From Mesorhizobium temperatum (GTDB lineage Bacteria > Pseudomonadota > Alphaproteobacteria > Rhizobiales > Rhizobiaceae): a stretch of 64,000 nucleotides of DNA. A program made the translations under genes and the position numbers. The stretch's first letter is position 1. Each line of letters opens with the position of its first letter. Shown piece by piece: positions 58,030 through 64,000 of the stretch. The stretch spans positions 151,513 through 215,512 of the forward strand of contig NZ_NPKJ01000066.1 of the NCBI RefSeq assembly GCF_002284575.1, written 5' to 3'. Under the pieces are notes generated by a model that ran no database searches, was not told the DNA's origin, and saw only the letters and a list, made by a program, of their open reading frames with translations.

Positions 58030-59501
58030 CCCTTGTGGCCTTCAGCAACTTCATAGATGGGGCGTTCGATACGCCGACAGCCACCTTCGAAAGCATCGAT
58101 CCATCAACCGGAGCGCCCTGGGCGACGATGCCCGCCGCAACCGAGGCCGATGTCGACCGCGCCGTCGAGGCGGCGCACCGGACGCTGCACTCTGCCGCGT
58201 GGGCCTCGCTGACAGCGACCGCCCGCGGCAAGCTGCTGGTGCGCCTCGGCGACCTGGTCGTCGCCAATGCCGGCCGCCTGGCCGAACTGGAAACGCGCGA
58301 CACCGGCAAGATCATCCGCGAGACCCGCGCCCAGATCGCCTATGTCGGCGACTATTACCGCTACTATGGCGGGCTTGCCGACAAGCATGAAGGCTCGCAT
58401 CTGCCCATCGACAAGGCCGATATGGACGTCACCATCAGGCGCGAGCCGATCGGCGTCGTCGCTGCCGTCGTGCCGTGGAATTCGCAGCTCTTCCTTTCGG
58501 CCGTCAAGCTCGGTCCGGCACTGGCGGCCGGCTGCACGGTCGTCTTGAAAGCCTCGGAAGACGGCCCAGCACCGCTGCTGGCCTTCGCCGAACTCGTTCA
58601 CGAGGCCGGATTTCCCGCCGGAAGCGTCAACATACTGACCGGGTTCGGGCACGATTGCGGCCGGCGCCTGACAAGTCATCCGCTGGTTTCACGCGTCGCC
58701 TTCACCGGCGGACCTTCGACCGCTCGCGCTATCGTCCGCAACACGGCGGAAAATCTCGCCTATACGACGCTGGAGCTGGGCGGGAAAAGTCCCGTTGTCG
58801 TTTTCGCCGACGCCGACCTGGACAGTGCGGCCAACGCGGTCGTGGCCGGGATTTTTGCGGCGTCTGGACAAAGCTGCGTCGCCGGCTCCCGGCTGCTTGT
58901 CGAGCGTTCGATAAAGGCCGAGTTCCTGGACAGGCTGAAGCACAAGGCCGAGGCCATCAAAATTGGTAATCCGCAGGATCCGGCCACCGAAATGGGACCG
59001 CTGGCAACGCCACGCCAGCGTGAATGGATCGAGAACGTCGTTGCCGAGAGCCTCGCCAAGGGCGGGACGCTGGTCACCGGCGGAAAAAGGCCCGACGATC
59101 ATCCGCACGGCTTCTACTACGCACCGACCATCATCGACGCCGAGAATCCAGGACTGCCCTGCTTGCGGGAGGAATTGTTCGGTCCGGTGCTCAGCGTTCT
59201 CGCCTTCGACACGGAAGCCGAAGCCCTGGCGCTTGCCAACGATACGCCGTTCGGCCTGGCCTCGGGCGTGTTCACCACCAATCTCGCCAAGGCGCACCGC
59301 ATGGCGCGCGAAATCCATGCCGGCGTCGTCTGGGTCAACACATACCGCGCCGTTTCGCCGCTCGTGCCGTTCGGCGGCTATGGTCAGTCGGGGCTCGGCC
59401 GTGAGGGCGGACTTGACGCCATCCGCGATTACACGCGCTCGAAATCCGTCTGGATACGGATATCCGACGAGCCAATCCCGGACCCGTTCGTCATGCGATG
59501 A
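58026..59501 (+). CDS. NAD(P)-dependent aldehyde dehydrogenase
   Basis: A 491-residue ALDH with VVPWNSQLFLSAVKLGPALAAGCTVVLKASE (cofactor binding), FTGGPSTARAI, the general base Glu in LELGGKSP near residue 250, and catalytic Cys284 in GQSCVAGSRL. It is complete. As the last catabolic enzyme before the transporter genes it probably oxidises the aldehyde produced by the monooxygenase. Confidence 0.95.
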   Translation: MTLVAFSNFIDGAFDTPTATFESIDPSTGAPWATMPAATEADVDRAVEAAHRTLHSAAWASLTATARGKLLVRLGDLVVANAGRLAELETRDTGKIIRETRAQIAYVGDYYRYYGGLADKHEGSHLPIDKADMDVTIRREPIGVVAAVVPWNSQLFLSAVKLGPALAAGCTVVLKASEDGPAPLLAFAELVHEAGFPAGSVNILTGFGHDCGRRLTSHPLVSRVAFTGGPSTARAIVRNTAENLAYTTLELGGKSPVVVFADADLDSAANAVVAGIFAASGQSCVAGSRLLVERSIKAEFLDRLKHKAEAIKIGNPQDPATEMGPLATPRQREWIENVVAESLAKGGTLVTGGKRPDDHPHGFYYAPTIIDAENPGLPCLREELFGPVLSVLAFDTEAEALALANDTPFGLASGVFTTNLAKAHRMAREIHAGVVWVNTYRAVSPLVPFGGYGQSGLGREGGLDAIRDYTRSKSVWIRISDEPIPDPFVMR

Positions 59502-59565
59502 GGGCAGCGCCAATCGCGCAATTTCATAAAAACAAGAAACCAAGCGACCAACAGAGGAGAATGAC

Positions 59566-60570
59566 ATGAAACTGATTTTGACCGGCATTTTGGCCGGACT
59601 CTTGGCAGCCACCGCCGCACGGGCCGATGAAATGGTGTTCACCAGCTGGGGCGGAACCACCCAGGAGGCGCAGACCAAATCCTGGGCTGCTCCGTTCGAA
59701 GCCAGTTCCGGCATCAAGGTCCTGCAGGACGGCCCGACGGACTACGGCAAGCTGAAGGCCATGGTGGAAGGCGGCAGCGTCGCCTGGGATGTCGTCGATG
59801 TCGAAATGGATTTCGCCATCAAAGCGGCCAAGGACGGCCTGCTAGAGCCGATCGATTTCAACGTCGTGCCGAAAGCCGATCTCGATCCTCGCTTCACCAC
59901 CGACCATGCGGTCGGCAGCTTCTACTATTCATTCGTTCTTGCCTGGAACAAAGGGGCCGTGTCGGGCGAGCCAACCGGCTGGGCCGACATGTTCGACCTG
60001 ACGAAATTTCCCGGCAAACGCACGTTTTACAAATGGTCGGCACCGGGCGTCATCGAGATTGCGCTGCTGGCCGACGGCGTGCCTGCAGACAAGCTCTATC
60101 CGCTCGACCTCGACCGGGCGTTCAAGAAACTCGACACGATCAAGTCGGAAATCGTCTGGTGGGACAGCGGCGCGCAGTCGCAGCAGCTGATCGCCTCCGG
60201 TGAAGCAGCCTTCGGGCAGCTCTGGAACGGGCGAGTCTTCGCCCTCCAGCAGGACGGCGCCGATGTCGGGGCATCCTGGAAACAGAACATGACTGCCGCC
60301 GATGTACTCGTCATCCCCAAGGGTTCGAAGAACAAGGCGAGCGCGATGAAATTCCTGGCCACGGCGACAAGCGCGAAAAGCCAGGCAATGTTTGCTGAAG
60401 CAAGCGGCTACGCACCGATCAACACGGCAGCCAAGGCCGAAATGCCGGCCGATGTCGTCAAGTCGTTGCCGGACGCCTATGTCGACGGACAAATCGACCT
60501 CGACATGAACTACTGGGCTGAGAACCGCGATAAGATCGCGGAGCGTTGGTACGCCTGGCAGGCCAAATAG
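59566..60570 (+). CDS. Polyamine-type ABC solute-binding protein (PotD-like)
   Basis: A 334-residue periplasmic receptor. The Sec signal peptide covers about residues 1-21 (LILTGILAGLLAATAARADE). The mature part has MVFTSWGGTTQEAQTKSWAAPFEASSGIKVLQDGPTDYGKLKAMVE and AWDVVDVEMDF, typical of the PotD/PotF group. It starts 64 bp after the ALDH gene and is followed by a hairpin. The cargo is presumably the substrate of the monooxygenase pathway, possibly an amine. Confidence 0.92.
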   Translation: MKLILTGILAGLLAATAARADEMVFTSWGGTTQEAQTKSWAAPFEASSGIKVLQDGPTDYGKLKAMVEGGSVAWDVVDVEMDFAIKAAKDGLLEPIDFNVVPKADLDPRFTTDHAVGSFYYSFVLAWNKGAVSGEPTGWADMFDLTKFPGKRTFYKWSAPGVIEIALLADGVPADKLYPLDLDRAFKKLDTIKSEIVWWDSGAQSQQLIASGEAAFGQLWNGRVFALQQDGADVGASWKQNMTAADVLVIPKGSKNKASAMKFLATATSAKSQAMFAEASGYAPINTAAKAEMPADVVKSLPDAYVDGQIDLDMNYWAENRDKIAERWYAWQAK

Positions 60571-60592
60571 CCGCCGATCTCACCCATGAACC

Positions 60593-60618
60593 GGCGGGGC
60601 GTCGCTAGGCGTCCCGCC
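60593..60618 (+). terminator. Intercistronic hairpin after the binding-protein gene
   Basis: GGCGGGGCG and CGTCCCGCC form a 9-bp stem (one G-U pair) with an 8-nt loop, 22 bp after the receptor stop. No T-run follows, so it probably stabilises or attenuates the transcript to favour the receptor over the permeases. Confidence 0.6.
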
Positions 60619-60639
60619 TGAGCTGCCGGGATCATCGCC

Positions 60640-61500
60640 ATGTCGGGCAATTTGCTTCATCGACTGCCAATCCTCCGAAGGTCAGACGGCATCGGCGGCG
60701 CCTTGCCGGCGCTGACCCTCATCACCCTGTTCTTCGTGGTGCCGGTCGTGGCATTGCTGTTGCGCAGCGTGACCGATCCCGTACCGGGCCTGCAGAACTA
60801 CGCCACCCTGTTTGGCGACGGTACCTACGCGCGGGTCTTCTTCAACACCTTTCTGGTCGCCACCGTCGTCACCGCCGTCACTGTCATCGTGGCGTTTCCG
60901 GTCGCCTGGATGCTGGCGATCATGCCGCCCGCCCTCGGCTCGATCGTCTTCGGCATCATCATCCTGTCGATGTGGACCAACCTGCTCACCCGCACCTATG
61001 CCTGGATGGTGCTGCTTCAACGCACCGGCGTCATCAATCGGACGCTGATGGATATCGGCCTGATCAGCGAGCCGCTGCCGCTGATCAACAACCTGACTGG
61101 CGTCACCATCGGCATGGTCTACATCATGCTGCCGTTCATGATACTGCCACTGGTCGGAACGCTGCGCGCCATTGATCCGATGACGCTGCGCGCCGCCGCT
61201 CTGTGCGGTGCGAGCCCCTTCGACGCCTTCCGCCGCATCCTGCTGCCATTGTCGCTTCCCGGAATCGCTGCAGGCGGCCTGATGGTTTTCGTCATGTCGC
61301 TCGGCTATTTCGTGACGCCCACGCTGCTCGGCGGCACCTCCAACATGATGCTCGCCGCAATGATCGCCCAGATGATCCAGTCCTTGCTCAACTGGGGGCT
61401 CGGAAGCGCGGCGGCTTTCATCCTGCTTTTGGTCACCATGGCACTCTACGCGCTGCAACTGCGCCTCGTCGGCGCCAAGCGCATGACAGGAGGCATCTGA
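60640..61500 (+). CDS. Polyamine-type ABC permease (PotB-like)
   Basis: A 286-residue inner-membrane permease with six predicted helices (LPALTLITLFFVVPVVALLL, FLVATVVTAVTVIVAFPVAWML, WTNLLTRTYAWMVLLQRTGVIN). The EAA loop is AAALCGASPFDAFRRILLPLSLPGIAAGG. It is followed after 1 bp by the second permease gene. Confidence 0.92.
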   Translation: MSGNLLHRLPILRRSDGIGGALPALTLITLFFVVPVVALLLRSVTDPVPGLQNYATLFGDGTYARVFFNTFLVATVVTAVTVIVAFPVAWMLAIMPPALGSIVFGIIILSMWTNLLTRTYAWMVLLQRTGVINRTLMDIGLISEPLPLINNLTGVTIGMVYIMLPFMILPLVGTLRAIDPMTLRAAALCGASPFDAFRRILLPLSLPGIAAGGLMVFVMSLGYFVTPTLLGGTSNMMLAAMIAQMIQSLLNWGLGSAAAFILLLVTMALYALQLRLVGAKRMTGGI

Positions 61501-61501
61501 G

Positions 61502-62302
61502 ATGCTGCTCGACTACGACCGGCTGGGCTGGCTGCGCGCAGCACTTCTGGGGTTCACCGGCCTGGTTGCCGCGTTTCTGCTACTGCCGGTAGTTTTCATC
61601 GTGCTGCTGTCGTTCGGATCGTCGCGGTGGCTGGCTTTTCCGCCGCCCGGCTGGACGCTGAAATGGTATGAGGAGCTCTTCGCCGATCCGGCCTGGCTCG
61701 AAGCGGCGCTGACCAGCGCGCGCATTGCCACCACGGCCGCGATTCTCGCCGTCGTCATCGGGCTCCTGGCTTCTTTCGCCCTGGTCAGGGGACAGTTTCG
61801 CGGGCGCAACACGCTTCGCGGCCTGCTGCTGACGCCAATGGTGCTGCCGGTCGTCGTCTTCGCCATCGCCATCTATGCATTCTTCCTGCGGATCGGGCTC
61901 GGCGGCACCACGGCAGGCTTCGTCATCGCACACACAGTCCTGGCACTCCCCTTCGCCATCATTCCCATCACCGCGGCACTCGAAGGGTTCGACAAATCCA
62001 TCGAGGATGCGGCGATCGTCTGCGGCGCAAGCCCATTCGAAGCAAAACTCCGGGTCACCTTGCCGGCGATCAAGATCGGGATCTTCTCGGCGGCGATCTT
62101 CGCCTTTCTCGCCTCATGGGACGAGGTGGTGGTCGCGATCTTCATGGCCAGCCCCACCTTGCAGACTTTGCCGGTCAAGATCTGGGGCAGCCTGCGCCAG
62201 GATCTGAGCCCGGTCATCGCCGCGGCGTCCAGCCTTCTCGTTCTCCTGACGCTGAGCCTGATGATCGTAACCGCACTCATTCGGCGGAAATTGTCGAAAT
62301 GA
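61502..62302 (+). CDS. Polyamine-type ABC permease (PotC-like)
   Basis: A 266-residue permease partner with six helices and the EAA loop DAAIVCGASPFEAKLRVTLPAIKIGIFSAAIFAFLASWDEVVVAIFM. The ATPase gene begins inside its stop codon (ATGA). Confidence 0.92.
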   Translation: MLLDYDRLGWLRAALLGFTGLVAAFLLLPVVFIVLLSFGSSRWLAFPPPGWTLKWYEELFADPAWLEAALTSARIATTAAILAVVIGLLASFALVRGQFRGRNTLRGLLLTPMVLPVVVFAIAIYAFFLRIGLGGTTAGFVIAHTVLALPFAIIPITAALEGFDKSIEDAAIVCGASPFEAKLRVTLPAIKIGIFSAAIFAFLASWDEVVVAIFMASPTLQTLPVKIWGSLRQDLSPVIAAASSLLVLLTLSLMIVTALIRRKLSK

Positions 62303-63375
62303 TCGAACCGTTCCTCTTCATTCGCGACCTGCGCAAGACATTCGGCAGCTTCGTCGCCGTGCACGATGTCACGATCGATATACCCAAGGGCGAGTTCCTA
62401 ACCTTTCTCGGCCCTTCCGGCTCCGGCAAGTCGACGACGCTCTACGTGATCGCCGGCTTTCAGCAGCCGACATCCGGCAACGTTCTTCTCGAAGGCAGGT
62501 CGCTGTTGTCGGTGCCGTCGCACAAGCGCAATATCGGCATGGTGTTCCAGCGCTACACACTGTTCCAGCATCTCACGGTCGCCGAGAACGTTGCCTTTCC
62601 GTTGCGCGTGCGCCGCCGGCCGGACGCCGAGGTGAAACGAAAAGTCACCGAGATGCTGTCGCTGGTGCGGCTCGAGAGTTTCGGCGGCCGATATCCTGGC
62701 GCGCTGTCCGGCGGACAGCAGCAGCGCGTGGCGCTTGCCCGGGCGCTGGCCTACGATCCGCCGATCCTTCTGATGGACGAGCCGCTTTCGGCGCTCGACA
62801 AGAAGCTGCGCGAGGAAATCCAGGCCGAGATACGGCGCATCCACCGCGAAACCGGCGTAACGATCCTGTACGTCACCCACGATCAGGACGAGGCGCTGCA
62901 TCTTTCGGATCGCATCGCCTTGTTTCGGGACGGGCGCATCGAGCAGATCGGCACCGGTGAGGACCTCTATCTGAGACCTGCGAGCGAATTCGTGGCCAGC
63001 TTCATCGGAAATTCCAATTTCCTGCCGGCCGAACATCTTGAAACCGTCAACGGCTCCGCCACGATCCGCCTGGCCGATGGCTCGGTTGTCTCTGGGGTCA
63101 GGATCGATCAGGACTTCAGCCATGGCCAGAAGACCAGGCTGATGGTGCGACCGGAAGCGTTTCGGCTGAAACCCGGCCCGGCGACTGCCGGGCTTGCGGT
63201 CGAATTCATCGACACCGCTTTCTTCGGCGAACGGCGGCGCGTCATCGCGCGCACGGCCGCCGGCCAGGAGATCGACGTCAGGCCGACATCCGACATGGCG
63301 CAAGCACATGAAGGCATCGCCTCGCGCAGACAGATTTTTTTCGATCCCGCCGCCGCATTTCTGTTTCCGGCCTGA
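62299..63375 (+). CDS. Polyamine-type ABC ATPase (PotA-like)
   Basis: A 358-residue ATPase with Walker A GPSGSGKSTT, Q-loop VFQRYTLFQHLT, signature LSGGQQQRVALARA, Walker B ILLMDEPLSALD and the C-terminal TOBE regulatory domain (TRLMVRPEAFRLKP). ATG 62299 overlaps the preceding permease. It closes the operon that starts at 54592. Confidence 0.94.
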   Translation: MIEPFLFIRDLRKTFGSFVAVHDVTIDIPKGEFLTFLGPSGSGKSTTLYVIAGFQQPTSGNVLLEGRSLLSVPSHKRNIGMVFQRYTLFQHLTVAENVAFPLRVRRRPDAEVKRKVTEMLSLVRLESFGGRYPGALSGGQQQRVALARALAYDPPILLMDEPLSALDKKLREEIQAEIRRIHRETGVTILYVTHDQDEALHLSDRIALFRDGRIEQIGTGEDLYLRPASEFVASFIGNSNFLPAEHLETVNGSATIRLADGSVVSGVRIDQDFSHGQKTRLMVRPEAFRLKPGPATAGLAVEFIDTAFFGERRRVIARTAAGQEIDVRPTSDMAQAHEGIASRRQIFFDPAAAFLFPA

Positions 63376-63392
63376 CAGACGACAGTTTGACC

Positions 63393-63881
63393 TCAGCGCG
63401 GCGGATCAGCCGGCGGCTCGATGGTGACGCCGTATTTGGCGGCGATGGCCAAGACCTTTCCCATTTCCGGCATGCCGGCGGCGGTCGCGGCGTCCAATTC
63501 CGCAAACATCTGATCAAGGCCGCAACTCGGCGCGCAAAAGACGAGCACGCGGGCCGGCTTGTCGCCGACATTGCGGATGGCATGGCGCCGGCCGCGTGAG
63601 CCGAAGAAGAAACCGCCGGGCGCAACGCGATGGGGCGCGGATTCGCCCTCGAATTCGATGACGAGTTCGCCGCTCAGCACATAGAAGGCTTCATCCTCAC
63701 GGGCATGGGTGTGCGGTGGTACTCCCGCGCCCGGCGGAACCACGGACTCCCAAAGCGAGAAGGACCCCTCTGTCTCGGCGCCGGTGGCTTTGTAGATATG
63801 GGTGATGCTCAGAACGTTGAGCGTCGAGCCGACCGCCGGCTCGCGAACGAACGGCTCGGCTGCTTTAACTTTGGCATCCAT
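63393..63881 (-). CDS. Cupin-domain protein
   Basis: A 162-residue cupin with the two motifs GVPPHTHAREDEAFYVLSGELVIEFEG (His, His, Glu metal ligands) and GSRGRRHAIRNVG. The ATG at 63881 follows AGGAGAT; the frame is open further upstream without homology. A C-terminal helical tail of about 40 residues follows the cupin core. It resembles cupins seen beside quercetinase-like and regulator genes, with no defined substrate. It converges with the ABC ATPase gene. Confidence 0.85.
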   Translation of the reverse strand: MDAKVKAAEPFVREPAVGSTLNVLSITHIYKATGAETEGSFSLWESVVPPGAGVPPHTHAREDEAFYVLSGELVIEFEGESAPHRVAPGGFFFGSRGRRHAIRNVGDKPARVLVFCAPSCGLDQMFAELDAATAAGMPEMGKVLAIAAKYGVTIEPPADPPR

Positions 63882-63959
63882 CGTCGATCTCCTTTGCGGT
63901 TCAGGTGGCTCACCAAGAGATAGGCCCGTGCTCGCCCGTCGATTAGCCGGAATTGTATA

Positions 63960-63985
63960 GGACATTCTGTCCGGATTTCAGGACA
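63960..63985. promoter_or_regulatory. Alternating inverted half-sites upstream of the cupin gene
   Basis: GGACA-TTC-TGTCC is followed 8 bp later by another GGACA, giving two overlapping inverted repeats with a shared central TGTCC. It lies about 80 bp upstream of the cupin start. The arrangement suggests an operator for a TetR-, Rrf2- or HxlR-like repressor, perhaps encoded just beyond the right edge. Confidence 0.5.
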
Positions 63986-64000
63986 ATCGGGAAATGGACC

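Noticed and set aside
1..64000. Insertion sequences, integrases, prophage or tRNA-linked island boundaries
   Set aside because: I looked for transposase or integrase motifs, terminal inverted repeats and tRNA genes and saw none; the only repeats are the 45-bp pair, the 21-bp array and the operator-type palindromes.

Overview
The window is GC-rich chromosomal DNA from an alphaproteobacterium of the Rhizobiales, most likely Mesorhizobium or a close relative. I infer this from protein content: a BiuH-type biuret hydrolase whose catalytic residue numbering matches what I recall for the Rhizobium leguminosarum enzyme, rhizobial ABC uptake systems, heterotetrameric sarcosine oxidase, and BTAD/AAA regulators. 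I see no rRNA, tRNA, CRISPR array, insertion sequence or phage gene. The window is a patchwork of catabolic operons, each with its own transporter or regulator, separated by short decayed regions.

Layout. 1-6234: end of a nucleoside-type ABC importer plus two cysteine hydrolases, a cupin and allophanate hydrolase, a biuret (possibly triuret) nitrogen-scavenging operon. 6573-16043: a small secreted protein, then the most unusual locus. Here a di-heme oxidoreductase is split in two, its second heme domain is fused to a YeiH-type sulfur-anion exporter, and cysH follows. A large AAA/BTAD regulator with a scrambled upstream region and a 45-bp direct repeat lies downstream. 16104-24435: LysE exporter, 2OG-Fe(II) oxygenase, SDR, SRPBCC protein, VapBC toxin-antitoxin pair, DUF1349 protein, S10 peptidase and a lactonase-type propeller. 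24564-32097: a sugar-acid/CoA cluster under an IclR regulator, with a class III CoA-transferase, a solute-binding-protein fold lacking a signal peptide, a lactone hydrolase, an enolase-superfamily dehydratase, a mutarotase, a Gfo/Idh dehydrogenase and a MaoC protein.

32524-35624: a divergent group with a beta-propeller protein, a helix-turn-helix/TPR-like protein, a DUF899 protein and a small membrane protein. 35664-47143: a GntR regulator and an Ehu-type amino-acid/ectoine-type ABC importer, divergent from two metal-less M24 (creatinase-fold) hydrolases and the four sarcosine oxidase subunits. This suggests uptake of an N-methylated compound, its hydrolysis, then oxidative demethylation. 47184-52691 (minus): an acyl-CoA dehydrogenase, APH-type kinase, BKACE enzyme, 3-hydroxyacyl-CoA dehydrogenase and SDR, reminiscent of carnitine-type catabolism, with an SMP-30 fragment between. 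52941-53525: a frameshifted sulfocyanin-like cupredoxin pseudogene. 53774-63375: a GntR regulator divergent from a flavin-dependent catabolic operon with a hydrolase/flavin-reductase fusion, luciferase-like monooxygenase, aldehyde dehydrogenase and a polyamine-type ABC importer. A cupin gene and an operator-like site close the window.

The best candidate for an undescribed system is 7176-11590: a two-polypeptide di-heme enzyme whose C-terminal half is carried by a sulfite/sulfate-type exporter and which is linked to APS/PAPS reductase.
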